Shown here in pieces: positions 26,856 to 35,125 of a DNA stretch of 64,000 nucleotides; the first letter of the stretch is position 1, and each line of letters starts with the position of its first letter. Location of the stretch: NCBI RefSeq assembly GCF_007991455.1, contig NZ_BJYJ01000008.1, positions 124,001 through 188,000 of the forward strand, in the 5' to 3' direction. A program made the translations under genes and the position numbers. Source of the DNA: Chryseobacterium hagamense (GTDB taxonomy: Bacteria; Bacteroidota; Bacteroidia; Flavobacteriales; Weeksellaceae). The notes below the pieces were generated by a model. The model was not told the origin of the DNA, did no database searches, and worked only from the letters and a program-made list of their open reading frames with translations.

Positions 26856-27229
26856 ATGTTTAAAGCACCATTTTCCTTTAACGGAAGAATCAGAAGACTG
26901 GAGTACGGATTGTCTTATCTTATTTACCTCGTATTTGCCCTTCCTTTCAATGTTTATTTAAGAATGTCTGAAAATTCTTACGAAGGACCATCAGGGACGG
27001 TACTGGCGATCTTCTTTATTCTGCTTATTCCTTTTTTATGGTTTATGCTGGCGCAGGGCGCAAAGAGATGTCACGACCGCGGCAATTCCGGATGGTTCCA
27101 GCTGATTCCTTTCTACGCCTGTGGATGCTGTTTGCAGACGGCGAGAACGGACCCAATGAATACGGACCGAATCCTAAAGGCCAGGGAAATTACAATTCGA
27201 TTAATGAAATCGGTAAAAAAGAAGCTTAA
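26856..27229 (+). pseudogene. DUF805 membrane protein gene with a 1-nt frameshift
   Basis: The frame from 26856 encodes a DUF805-type protein: FNGRIRRLEYG at residues 8-18, two hydrophobic segments, then AQGAKRCHDRGNSGWFQLIPFY. After this the family continuation (LWMLFADGENGPNEYGPNPKG, ending at 27229) is found one frame away. Reading TACGGCCTG instead of TACGCCTG near 27116 restores one open frame of about 124 codons. The sequence therefore carries a single-base loss. It may be a true inactivating mutation or a sequencing error; the otherwise perfect downstream frame suggests it is recent. Confidence 0.85.
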
Positions 27230-27231
27230 TA

Positions 27232-27266
27232 AAAAGCCTTGTCGACGGACAAGGCTTTCGTTTTTA
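27232..27266. terminator. Bidirectional terminator
   Basis: AAAGCCTTGTC/GACAAGGCTTT hairpin between the DUF805 gene and the convergent SRPBCC gene, overlapping the latter's last codons. Confidence 0.8.
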
Positions 27267-27797
27267 TTGTTCAGCTAATTTTTTCAGGTTATTGAGACCT
27301 TCTTCGTAGGATTTTCCCATCTGATAATCCATCACGGGCCTCATGATCTTCATCATGGGATCCTGTTCGGTATCCATTGTCCAGGTTACCTTCGTCGTAT
27401 TTCCTTGCGGAGAAAGGATCATCTCCGACATGGCCTCCCCTTCAAAAGGCTTTTTAAAAATCATTTCCGTTTTCTGCCTCTGATATAGAACCAGTTCTTT
27501 CATTTCCTGGCAGCCTGCGCCCGCCTCATCATTTTTGCTGTCCCAGCAGTACTTATCGCCAACCTGGCCTTCCGTTCCCGAATATACAAGCTTCATTCCG
27601 GGATCCAGCTTCAGCCACGGATTCCACTGATTGACCGCTTTCATCGAACTGATTTGCTGCCATACTCTTTCTTTAGGCGCATTGATGACCATCGATTTTT
27701 CATAATGATAGTTTTTACCGAAAGCCAGCATGGCAATTACAGCATACACAATAAGTAAAAAGATGAAGATCCCGATCATTTTTAAAAAGGTTTTCAT
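27264..27797 (-). CDS. SRPBCC family protein (membrane-anchored)
   Basis: 177 residues. An N-terminal transmembrane helix (about 5-25) is followed by a START/Bet v1-like SRPBCC domain (INAPKERVWQQISSMKAVNQWNPW; then WTMDTEQDPMMKIMRPVMDYQMG). SRPBCC domains bind hydrophobic ligands; no ligand is inferred here. Single gene on the minus strand, convergent with the DUF805 gene. Confidence 0.82.
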   Translation of the reverse strand: MKTFLKMIGIFIFLLIVYAVIAMLAFGKNYHYEKSMVINAPKERVWQQISSMKAVNQWNPWLKLDPGMKLVYSGTEGQVGDKYCWDSKNDEAGAGCQEMKELVLYQRQKTEMIFKKPFEGEAMSEMILSPQGNTTKVTWTMDTEQDPMMKIMRPVMDYQMGKSYEEGLNNLKKLAEQ

Positions 27798-28010
27798 AGT
27801 CCAAAGTAATTTTAAAGGTTAATATGTTCAGCAGTTATACGATCCCGTTGCTGCCAAATTTAACCAATTTTTCAACATGGCAACTTTGCCTATGACAAGA
27901 TTATGCAATCCCGTCAATTTTGTCACATCTCTTGCCTCGGGCATTATTTTTGAGCATTTTTGCTGTCAGTTCACCAGAATCGTTACCTTTATAAATATTA
28001 AAATCAGACT

Positions 28011-30044
28011 ATGAGCATTTTAACAGAAAAATTCAATACGCCATATCATTCAGCCCCATTCGACCGGATCAGCAATGCAGATTACCTTCCCGCTTTTAAG
28101 GAATTAATCCGGAAATCGGAAGATGAAATCAATGCGATCGTCAATAATCCTGCAGAACCAACTTTTGAAAATGTAATCGAAGCCCTGGCTTACTCCGGGG
28201 AGCAGCTGGACAGAGCCTCCAATATTTTCTTTAACCTGAACTCTGCCGAAACCAGCGACGAACTGCAGCAGATTGCCCAGGAAGTTTCCCCGATCCTGAC
28301 AGAATATTCTTCAAAAATTTTCCAGAACGAAGCCTTATTCAATAAAATTAAAAAAGTGTACGACGAAAAGGAAAAATACAGCCTCAACGAGGAACAGCAG
28401 ATGCTTTTAAACGAGACCTATAAAGGTTTTGTAAGAAGCGGAGCGCTGCTGAATGAAGAAGACAAGGAAAAATTAAAGAAAATCAATATGGATTTGTCTT
28501 TAAAGTCGCTTCAGTTCGGGCAGAATGTTCTGGCGTCAACCAATAATTATTTTAAGCACATTACCAATAAGGAAGACCTGGCCGGAATTCCCGAAGCTAT
28601 TCTGGAACAATATGCGGAAGAAGCAAAGGAAAGAAACCTTGAAGGCTGGGTCGTGACCCTTCAATACCCGAGCTACCTCCCTTTTATGACGTATGTCGAA
28701 AACCGGGAACTGAGAAAGGAGCTGGCACTGGCCAACGGTAAAAAATCCTTTGACGGCAGCGAATTCGACAACCAGAATTTGATTAAAGAACTTCTTTCCT
28801 TAAAACAACATAAAGCGGAACTTTTAGGTTATAAAAATTATGCGGAGTATGTGCTGGAGGAGAGAATGGCCAAATCTCCGGCGAAAGTGATCGATTTCCT
28901 GAACGAACTTTTAACCAAGGCACAACCTTATGCAGCCCAGGAAATCGAAGAGCTGAAAGACTTGGCAAAAGCCGATGGAATTGATGAAATGCAGGCGTAT
29001 GACCATGCTTTTTATGCGGAAAAGCTCCGTAAAGCCAAATATGATTTAAATGACGAGGAGCTGAAACCTTATTTCCCGTTGAACCAGGTTCAGGATGCTG
29101 TCTTTGGCTTAGCCGAAGAACTTTTCCACCTTAGCTTTAAGGAAAGAAATGATATTCCCAAATATCACGAAGATGTAAAGGTTTATGAAGTTTGGGAAAC
29201 TGAAAACCAGAAACCGGAAGCCTTCAAAGCCCTTTTGTATGTCGACTATTTCCCGAGAAAGGGCAAAAGAGCCGGTGCGTGGATGACGAGTTATAAAAAC
29301 CAGTACCAAAAAGACGGCGAAAATTCCCGGCCGCACATCTCGATCGTCTGCAATTTCAGCAAACCGACGAAGGATACCCCAAGCTTATTAACATTCCAGG
29401 AAGTGACCACGCTGTTCCATGAATTTGGCCATGCGCTCCACGGGATGCTGGCCGATACGCAATATCCTACCCTTTCCGGGACTTCCGTAAAATGGGATTT
29501 CGTGGAATTGCCGTCGCAGTTCCTGGAAAATTTCTGCTACGAGCCGGAATTCCTTAAAACCTTTGCGAAACATTATAAAACCGGGGAAGTTTTACCGGAT
29601 GAAAAAATAGAAAAAATCGCCCAGTCGAAAAACTTCATGGAAGGCTACCAGACCCTTAGGCAGCTTGGTTTCGGATTACTGGATATGAATTACCACACCA
29701 AAGTTGGAGAGCTGGAAAATAAAAGCGTCAAAGAATTTGAGGAGGAATATACGAAAGCAACCCAACTTTACCCTTCCAATCCGGAAACGGCGATGAGCCC
29801 TAGCTTCTCGCATATTTTCCAGGGCGGGTATTCCGCAGGATACTATTCCTACAAATGGGCGGAAGTACTGGATGCCGACGCTTTCCAGTATTTCAAGGAA
29901 AACGGAATCTTCAATCCGGAAATTGCCGCCAAATACAAGATCCTGCTTTCTTCCGGCGGGACCAAAGATCCAATGGAGCTGTACAAAAGCTTCCGGGGAA
30001 GCGAACCGAAAGTGGAGAGCTTACTGAAAAGAGCATTTGGGTAG
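28011..30044 (+). CDS. M3-family metallopeptidase (peptidyl-dipeptidase/oligopeptidase A-like)
   Basis: 677-residue zinc metallopeptidase with no signal peptide, probably cytoplasmic, that degrades short peptides. The M3 zinc motif HEFGHALH lies at residues 470-477 (H470, E471, H474). The third ligand Glu is in the following helix (VELPSQFLENF), and the C-terminal FSHIFQGGYSAGYYSYKWAEV segment is typical of Dcp and OpdA. Length fits the family (670-700). A TTACCTTTA sequence about 25 bp upstream resembles a -7 element. Confidence 0.93.
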   Translation: MSILTEKFNTPYHSAPFDRISNADYLPAFKELIRKSEDEINAIVNNPAEPTFENVIEALAYSGEQLDRASNIFFNLNSAETSDELQQIAQEVSPILTEYSSKIFQNEALFNKIKKVYDEKEKYSLNEEQQMLLNETYKGFVRSGALLNEEDKEKLKKINMDLSLKSLQFGQNVLASTNNYFKHITNKEDLAGIPEAILEQYAEEAKERNLEGWVVTLQYPSYLPFMTYVENRELRKELALANGKKSFDGSEFDNQNLIKELLSLKQHKAELLGYKNYAEYVLEERMAKSPAKVIDFLNELLTKAQPYAAQEIEELKDLAKADGIDEMQAYDHAFYAEKLRKAKYDLNDEELKPYFPLNQVQDAVFGLAEELFHLSFKERNDIPKYHEDVKVYEVWETENQKPEAFKALLYVDYFPRKGKRAGAWMTSYKNQYQKDGENSRPHISIVCNFSKPTKDTPSLLTFQEVTTLFHEFGHALHGMLADTQYPTLSGTSVKWDFVELPSQFLENFCYEPEFLKTFAKHYKTGEVLPDEKIEKIAQSKNFMEGYQTLRQLGFGLLDMNYHTKVGELENKSVKEFEEEYTKATQLYPSNPETAMSPSFSHIFQGGYSAGYYSYKWAEVLDADAFQYFKENGIFNPEIAAKYKILLSSGGTKDPMELYKSFRGSEPKVESLLKRAFG

Positions 30045-30052
30045 AGATATTT

Positions 30053-30090
30053 AAAACCATTAAGTTGATTAGCTTAATGGTTTTTATTTT
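30053..30090 (+). terminator. Terminator after the M3 peptidase gene
   Basis: 11-bp perfect stem AAACCATTAAG/CTTAATGGTTT, then a T-rich run. Confidence 0.8.
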
Positions 30091-30101
30091 AAATTTGAAG
30101 A

Positions 30102-30539
30102 ATGGAATTTATACCAGACATTGTCTGCCAGATTTATTTTGACGGAAAGTCATCCGAAAAGATATTCAGCCTGTTGAATTTGTATCTCCCGAAATATGAG
30201 CCGTTAAATCTGGATTATACTTACAGACAGGATAGTGAAAAAGGATTTGAAAGCAATGAAGAGATGATTGAATACTTTGTGGATACGGATCATATCAGCC
30301 AAACGTTCTATTGGAGCCAATATGTTGACAATCCCGACAAAATTTCTTTTGGCGTCAATCTAACGGATGACAACAAAACCATATTCAGCCTGACGATAGA
30401 CGGTACCATCGCCCTGGCTGAAATATATTTGCATGATTTAAAACAAAAACTAAGTTCAAATATCGGGGTCATTACTTTTGTGAACCCCGCGGAATATGAG
30501 AATGGGGCTGATTTTAAAGAGAGATATCAGAATTTTTGA
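30102..30539 (+). CDS. Hypothetical protein, 145 aa
   Basis: Acidic soluble protein without signal peptide. It has mixed alpha/beta character and no recognised family. It lies at the head of a 3.5-kb stretch of small accessory genes. Small acidic orphan proteins in such places are often immunity or defence related, but nothing in this sequence shows that. The ATG at 30102 follows the upstream terminator directly. Confidence 0.6.
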   Translation: MEFIPDIVCQIYFDGKSSEKIFSLLNLYLPKYEPLNLDYTYRQDSEKGFESNEEMIEYFVDTDHISQTFYWSQYVDNPDKISFGVNLTDDNKTIFSLTIDGTIALAEIYLHDLKQKLSSNIGVITFVNPAEYENGADFKERYQNF

Positions 30540-30645
30540 ATTACTTGATGAGAAGATACAGGCGTAAATCATGACTATGAAAAAGTGAAAAAAGAGATTG
30601 AAAATAAAAAAACTTCAGATCAAACAACGAAAAATACGGACCTTT

Positions 30646-31119
30646 ATGAAACATGCTCACCCGATTGAAATCATCCCCTTCTCTGATGATCTGAAGGATC
30701 CTATCAAAATCCTCAACTATGAATGGCTGGAAAAATATTTCCGGATCGAGGAAGGGGACCGGATTTCATTATCCGATCCGAAAAAGGAAATCATAGACAA
30801 AGGCGGATTCATCTTTTACGCAAAACTGGAAGGTGAAATTGTGGGGACTGCTTCCTTACTGAAAAAAACCAAATCTGTTTTCGAACTCGGTAAAATGGCC
30901 GTTTCCGGAAAAGCCCAGGGCCACGGCATAGGAACCGCTTTACTTGAGTACTGCATCCGGTTTGCAGAAGAACAGTCCATTGAAAAACTGATCCTGTATT
31001 CCAATACGAAATTACAGTCTGCCATACACCTTTATAAAAAATACGGATTCCGGGAAATCCTGCTCGAACCAGGCTTGTACGAAAGGGCGGATATTAAAAT
31101 GGAGAAACAGTTGGTTTAA
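30646..31119 (+). CDS. GNAT-family N-acetyltransferase
   Basis: 157 residues from the preferred ATG at 30646; the frame extends to a TTG at 30598 but those codons are Lys-rich and lack family similarity. The acetyl-CoA-binding motif A is visible as KMAVSGKAQGHGIGTALLEYC (Q/R-x-x-G-x-G/A type). Motif B follows as LYSNTKLQSAIHLYKKYGFRE. The acceptor substrate is unknown. Confidence 0.88.
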   Translation: MKHAHPIEIIPFSDDLKDPIKILNYEWLEKYFRIEEGDRISLSDPKKEIIDKGGFIFYAKLEGEIVGTASLLKKTKSVFELGKMAVSGKAQGHGIGTALLEYCIRFAEEQSIEKLILYSNTKLQSAIHLYKKYGFREILLEPGLYERADIKMEKQLV

Positions 31120-31128
31120 ATAGAGTAA

Positions 31129-31254
31129 AAGCAATTCAATCCCTCAGCTTTTATCGATATAATCACACCTAAACCTTCAGGTTACAATCCTTTAAAGGGA
31201 GAATCTGATTATTTCATACTAGCGGATGAAGTAGAGATAATTTATGAATTCTAA
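31129..31254 (+). pseudogene. Possible C-terminal gene remnant
   Basis: A 41-codon open stretch without a start codon runs from just after a TAA to the stop at 31252. It reads as a plausible protein tail (PSAFIDIITPKPSGYNPLKG, then SDYFILADEVEIIYEF). No family is recognised. It may be the residue of a deleted gene or chance. Confidence 0.25.
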
Positions 31255-31308
31255 AAAAAGAAAATTTTTCATCTGATTTACCGTTATGGATAAAAAAAAT
31301 TTAATTCC

Positions 31309-31767
31309 ATGACAAGATATTTCAAAATCTTCCTGTTCCTGTCCCAACTTTTTATCATGAACAGCTGTTCTATCGGAATGTATTTTTATGTAAAAAATAC
31401 GACTTCTGAAGATCAGAAAATTATTCTGACTCTTCCTTCTTCCGGAAGCAGCACTTCTTTCTATCGGGAAGAAGAAGGGATCTATCATAAAAATATCACG
31501 CTGCTTTCAAGCAAAGCGTCCCGTGTAAAAGACTTTAAAAAAGCTGAAGACAAGATAAAGCTGAGCGGTCATCCTGAAGGCGAAAACAAAATATCCGTCA
31601 TACTTCCTTCCCATTCCTTAACCCAGATAGACGTGGCTTCTAACCGATATACCGAGGTGACCGGGATTGAATACGTCAAAAACGATGAAGTCGTAAAGCT
31701 TACGCAGGAACAGTTCATCAACCTCTCGAAATTTGAAAAACTTTCGGCAATATTTGAAATCGATTAG
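31309..31767 (+). CDS. Hypothetical lipoprotein, 152 aa
   Basis: Lipoprotein signal ending in MNSC (Cys20). The mature part is about 132 residues with no recognised domain. A Ser/Thr-rich segment occurs early (TLPSSGSSTSFY). It precedes another secreted protein gene by 71 bp on the same strand. Function unknown. Confidence 0.65.
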   Translation: MTRYFKIFLFLSQLFIMNSCSIGMYFYVKNTTSEDQKIILTLPSSGSSTSFYREEEGIYHKNITLLSSKASRVKDFKKAEDKIKLSGHPEGENKISVILPSHSLTQIDVASNRYTEVTGIEYVKNDEVVKLTQEQFINLSKFEKLSAIFEID

Positions 31768-31838
31768 AGATCATTTTAAACTTTGTCAAAGGATTTTCTT
31801 ATCTTCCGGCGGTAAAAACTAAACTTACAGCCTGTCTT

Positions 31839-32375
31839 TTGAAAAAAATAATCCTCACATTCCTGGTTTTTATACTGGGCTTTGGCACTTACCATTCACA
31901 GGAACTTAAAAACAATATTGAATTCGGCCTGTTGGGAAATCTGGGGTTTCTGCATATCGGCTATACAAGATCCGTGTTCAGTTTTTCTCAGCTTTCAGTT
32001 AATACAGGTCTAAAAGCGGGATATGTGCCCAGCTCGGGTGACGAAGAAAGTAAACATCCGGAAAACTCCGTTCCCAATTTTGCGCATATCAATTTGCCCG
32101 TGGAAGTGTTATGGAAATTTCACAGATCGACTAATATCGGAATCGGCGCAAGCTATTCGAAAATTTTCGTCGGATCATCGGAATACGGCAACCATCCCAA
32201 GACAAATTACAACAGAATCCTGGGAGAAATCAGTTACGGACATATTCTAAGCAGGAGTGATTATGAGGAAAGCACAACCTGGATCAGGATTTATTTTACT
32301 CCGATTATGTATGATGATCACGCAGACGATGTTTCCAATATTCCTGTCCGGTTAGTATTTGTATATAATTTTTAA
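31839..32375 (+). CDS. Secreted beta-barrel-like protein, 178 aa
   Basis: The frame begins with TTG followed by Lys-Lys and a hydrophobic stretch, a normal signal peptide ending near YHSQ (residue 21), so TTG is taken as the start. The mature part has short alternating strands ending in VRLVFVYNF, with the C-terminal aromatic expected of an outer-membrane beta-barrel of the OmpW/PorT-like kind. The family is not assigned. The TPR gene follows 18 bp later, so the two may be co-transcribed. Confidence 0.6.
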   Translation: MKKIILTFLVFILGFGTYHSQELKNNIEFGLLGNLGFLHIGYTRSVFSFSQLSVNTGLKAGYVPSSGDEESKHPENSVPNFAHINLPVEVLWKFHRSTNIGIGASYSKIFVGSSEYGNHPKTNYNRILGEISYGHILSRSDYEESTTWIRIYFTPIMYDDHADDVSNIPVRLVFVYNF

Positions 32376-32393
32376 TTAAAAGGAAAACGTCTT

Positions 32394-32777
32394 ATGACTG
32401 ATATCATTACAAGATTAAAAAACGTAAAGAAATTCCAGGCCAAGCGTTGGGAAAACGAAGACCACTGGGATGAAATCAACGATCTGCTGATTAAGGAGCT
32501 GGACGATATTTTATCGGCAGAACCTCAGAATACCGCCGCTCTGATCAATATCGGAGCCATCTATTCCGATATGGGGGAAAATGAAAAAGCACTGGAGTAC
32601 TTACAGCATGCATTAAAGCTGGGATCTGCTGATAAGAACCTGTACACCAATCTGGCAATCGTCATGGTATATATGGAGATGCACCCTGAAGAATACCATG
32701 AATATCTGGAAACAGCAGAACATTATTCGGAAGATCCGCTGACTTTCAAAGCGTATTTCGATCCGCAGTCGCAATAA
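32394..32777 (+). CDS. Tetratricopeptide-repeat protein, 127 aa
   Basis: Cytoplasmic, with two TPR-like helical pairs at about residues 40-105 (NTAALINIGAIYSDMGENEKALEYLQHALKL is a good consensus repeat, followed by NLYTNLAIVMVYME). It would act as a protein-binding scaffold; partner unknown. It lies 18 bp after the beta-barrel gene. Confidence 0.75.
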   Translation: MTDIITRLKNVKKFQAKRWENEDHWDEINDLLIKELDDILSAEPQNTAALINIGAIYSDMGENEKALEYLQHALKLGSADKNLYTNLAIVMVYMEMHPEEYHEYLETAEHYSEDPLTFKAYFDPQSQ

Positions 32778-33019
32778 TCTTATAATTGGAAAATCAGGGT
32801 CTAAACTTAATTTAAAAATGTCCTTAAACGGATTCAGCAAATCTCATTTGTATTTTCACTTTCAAAGTACAAGAAGGTTTACATTTTCATTTTGAATCCG
32901 AAAGATGATGTGATCAAAGATAATTAAAAATCTGCGAAATTATGAAAGTCTGCCGTTTCATCTGTTTTTTTCATTATCTTAGTAATGAAATTGCTGAAAT
33001 ACAAGGCATCACATAATAT

Positions 33020-33640
33020 ATGGCAGAAAAACTCTATTTCATTAAGACCAATCCGGTTGTTGCAAAAATCAATTTGTACAACAGACTCTGCCGTGAAGAA
33101 ACACAGGTACTTCCCTTCTTAAAGGATGATAAAAAGACAAGCCTGGAACTGATCAAGAAGAAAGCGCTGGACCATATCGATCATCTTTCAAAAGAAGAAC
33201 TGCAGGATCTTTTCCGATGGTTTGATGCCACATGCGGTACGGATCCTGAAAAACTTAAAAGCCTGGTGTTTACTCATGGAATCGATATTTTCCATGAAAT
33301 TCCGGATTCATTGGATGTGCAGGCATTTCATCAGATCCTGTCCGGTTATGAAAAACATTTCCGCATCAGTTTGGGCTACAAAGCGGAGGCCGGAGCATTT
33401 AACCGCTTCCTGATCTACGGAATCTTTTTTTCAGGATTAGCCAATGAAGACAGCCGGGCCAACTTTCATTTCGACTATCTGAAATCCGGTAATAAAGACC
33501 TGTACACAATCGCTGAAGCAGCTGTTCATGAAAAAAAATCCGGTGAATTCCCGGCAGCGGAGATCCATCATCATTTTTCCATATTGTATGATGATACCAA
33601 GTTTTATAAAGGAAATATTCTAATGCTGTCCCATTTATAA
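33020..33640 (+). CDS. Hypothetical protein, 206 aa
   Basis: Soluble protein, no signal peptide, mostly helical by appearance, with several His-rich spots (DHIDHL, EIHHHFS). No known domain was recognised. It ends 48 bp upstream of the leader-peptide ORF of tyrS, but a promoter and a separate start there suggest an independent transcription unit. Confidence 0.65.
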   Translation: MAEKLYFIKTNPVVAKINLYNRLCREETQVLPFLKDDKKTSLELIKKKALDHIDHLSKEELQDLFRWFDATCGTDPEKLKSLVFTHGIDIFHEIPDSLDVQAFHQILSGYEKHFRISLGYKAEAGAFNRFLIYGIFFSGLANEDSRANFHFDYLKSGNKDLYTIAEAAVHEKKSGEFPAAEIHHHFSILYDDTKFYKGNILMLSHL

Positions 33641-33675
33641 CCTGAATATTTTTTCACAGGATCAATAAAAACTTC

Positions 33676-33683
33676 TATATTTG
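33676..33683 (+). promoter_or_regulatory. -7 element (TATATTTG) of the tyrS leader transcript
   Basis: Perfect TAnnTTTG. Its last G is only 5 bp before the leader ATG at 33689, so the mRNA would start at or within about 3 nt of the ATG, making the leader peptide message leaderless or nearly so. The -33 element is weak (a TTTT run near 33651). Confidence 0.6.
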
Positions 33684-33688
33684 CATCA

Positions 33689-33772
33689 ATGAAGCAACTA
33701 AACTCTATATTGCGATTGCCTTTTTTCAGCAATTATTACTACCCGGCTTATGGTTCGGGAAAGCTTCTGTAA
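33689..33772 (+). CDS. Candidate tyrosine-sensing leader peptide, 27 aa
   Basis: Small ORF with 27 codons ending in TAA at 33770. It contains Phe-Phe at codons 12-13, three consecutive Tyr codons (16-18, positions 33734-33742) and another Tyr at codon 21. A hairpin arm (33742-33746) follows the Tyr run directly, and a competing antiterminator arm (33752-33759) can pair with the terminator 38-48 nt after the stop. tyrS begins 66 bp downstream. This is the layout of a ribosome-stalling attenuator leader: scarce Tyr-tRNA would stall the ribosome on the Tyr codons and favour read-through. No peptide function is needed. Inference from sequence only. Confidence 0.7.
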   Translation: MKQLNSILRLPFFSNYYYPAYGSGKLL

Positions 33773-33837
33773 ATTTATTTCAGTAAAAAAATTCAACTCA
33801 AATAATAAGGAACCCGGACCATTCGTCCGGGTTTTTT
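33741..33837 (+). promoter_or_regulatory. Candidate transcription attenuator of tyrS
   Basis: Four regions are visible. Region 1 (33742-33746, CCCGG) pairs with the end of region 2 (33755-33759). Region 2 (33752-33759, GGTTCGGG) alternatively pairs over 8 bp (one U-G) with region 3 (33813-33820, CCCGGACC). Region 3 is the 5' arm of the terminator, whose 3' arm (region 4) is at 33825-33833. A ribosome stalled at the Tyr codons would cover region 1 and free region 2 to form the antiterminator. A ribosome at the stop codon would cover region 2 and let the terminator form. Confidence 0.7.
33811..33837 (+). terminator. Intrinsic terminator directly upstream of tyrS
   Basis: Perfect 9-bp stem AACCCGGAC/GTCCGGGTT, 5-nt loop, six T residues ending one base before the first tyrS ATG. 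Its place between a promoter and the gene it precedes marks it as regulatory. Confidence 0.9.
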
Positions 33838-33838
33838 C

Positions 33839-35056
33839 ATGCTTAAAATTCAAAAAATGATCAGTACATTAAAAGAAAACACAGAAATTATTCTGCCTGA
33901 AAATGGTCTGGAAGAAAAATTAGTACAGGCCGGAAAAGAAAACAGGAAGCTCATCATCAAGCTGGGCTTCGATCCCACCGCTCCGGATCTGCATCTTGGA
34001 CACGCCGTCGTGCTGAAAAAGCTGAAGCAGTTTCAGGAACTGGGTCATCAGATCGTGATCGTGGTCGGAAGCTTCACGGCAAGAATCGGTGATCCGACCG
34101 GTAAAAATAAAGCCCGAAAACCTCTAACTGCCGGGGAAGTCCGGCACAATGCGGAAACCTACATCAGCCAGCTTTCCAAAGTGATTGATGTGGAGAAGAC
34201 AAAAATTGTTTTTAATTCCGAATGGCTGGACTCCTTGCCTTTTTCCGACATCATTCAGCTGATGTCCAAAGTTACCGTTGCCCGGCTGATGCACCGGAAG
34301 GATTTCAGTAAAAGATTTGCCGAAAACACCCCGATTGCCATGCACGAACTGATGTACCCGGTTTTACAGGGATTTGATTCGGTACAGATCAGCTGCGATA
34401 TCGAAATGGGCGGAACCGATCAGCTCTTTAATTGCACCATGGGAAGGCAATTGCAGGAAAGCCATGGGCAACCGCCGCAGACCGTGATGTGCATGCCCCT
34501 GCTGAAAGGACTGGACAGCAGGGAGAAAATGAGCAAATCGTTAAACAACACCATCGGGTTAACCGATGAACCGAACGAGATGTTCGGAAAAGCCATGTCC
34601 ATTCCCGATTCTTTAATTGATGAGTTTATCGATTTAACCACCGACTTTTCACCTGACGAAAAAGAAGCACTGAAACAGAGGATCAGAAACGGAGAAAACC
34701 CAATGAATATTAAGAAACTCATTGCCGGAAATATTGTCCGGCAGTACCATCATCCGGAGGCAGCAGAACATGCAGACCGGTTCTTTATCAGCCAGTTCCA
34801 GAATAAAAACCCGCAAGAACAGGCTTTTGAAGCAGTCTCCATCGATTCTGTTTTTCCCGCACAGCGTACCATAAACCTGGTGGAATTATGCCATCGTCTG
34901 AAAAACGGGGAAAGCAAATCTTTTGTCCGGAGACTGATCGAAAATGGCGGCGTCAAAATCAATAGGGTGACCAAAACCGATCCTCAGGAAGAAATTGAAT
35001 TGCAGCAGGGAATAAAAATCAGAATCGGTAAAAGAGGTTTTTTTGAACTTTCATAA
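33839..35056 (+). CDS. tyrS: Tyrosine--tRNA ligase
   Basis: Class I synthetase of 405 residues that charges tRNA-Tyr. HIGH-type motif HLGH is at residues 52-55 and KMSKS at 230-234; the tyrosine pocket region (QISCDIEMGGTDQLFN) and a C-terminal S4-like RNA-binding domain (about 340-405) are present. The DPTAPDLHLGHAVVL and IGDPTGKN segments place it with the second TyrRS type (TyrZ-like). A second start, ATG at 33857, is also possible because the first ATG touches the terminator. Expression is probably controlled by the attenuator upstream. Confidence 0.95.
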   Translation: MLKIQKMISTLKENTEIILPENGLEEKLVQAGKENRKLIIKLGFDPTAPDLHLGHAVVLKKLKQFQELGHQIVIVVGSFTARIGDPTGKNKARKPLTAGEVRHNAETYISQLSKVIDVEKTKIVFNSEWLDSLPFSDIIQLMSKVTVARLMHRKDFSKRFAENTPIAMHELMYPVLQGFDSVQISCDIEMGGTDQLFNCTMGRQLQESHGQPPQTVMCMPLLKGLDSREKMSKSLNNTIGLTDEPNEMFGKAMSIPDSLIDEFIDLTTDFSPDEKEALKQRIRNGENPMNIKKLIAGNIVRQYHHPEAAEHADRFFISQFQNKNPQEQAFEAVSIDSVFPAQRTINLVELCHRLKNGESKSFVRRLIENGGVKINRVTKTDPQEEIELQQGIKIRIGKRGFFELS

Positions 35057-35125
35057 ATTCCGGATTTTCAGAGGTAATTTTTTAATATATTCGTCAGGTT
35101 AAAAATTAAATCAAAAACACAGAAC

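Noticed and set aside
33020..33640. The 206-aa gene as part of the tyrS attenuation unit
   Set aside because: It is a complete gene ending 48 bp upstream, and a separate promoter lies between it and the leader.
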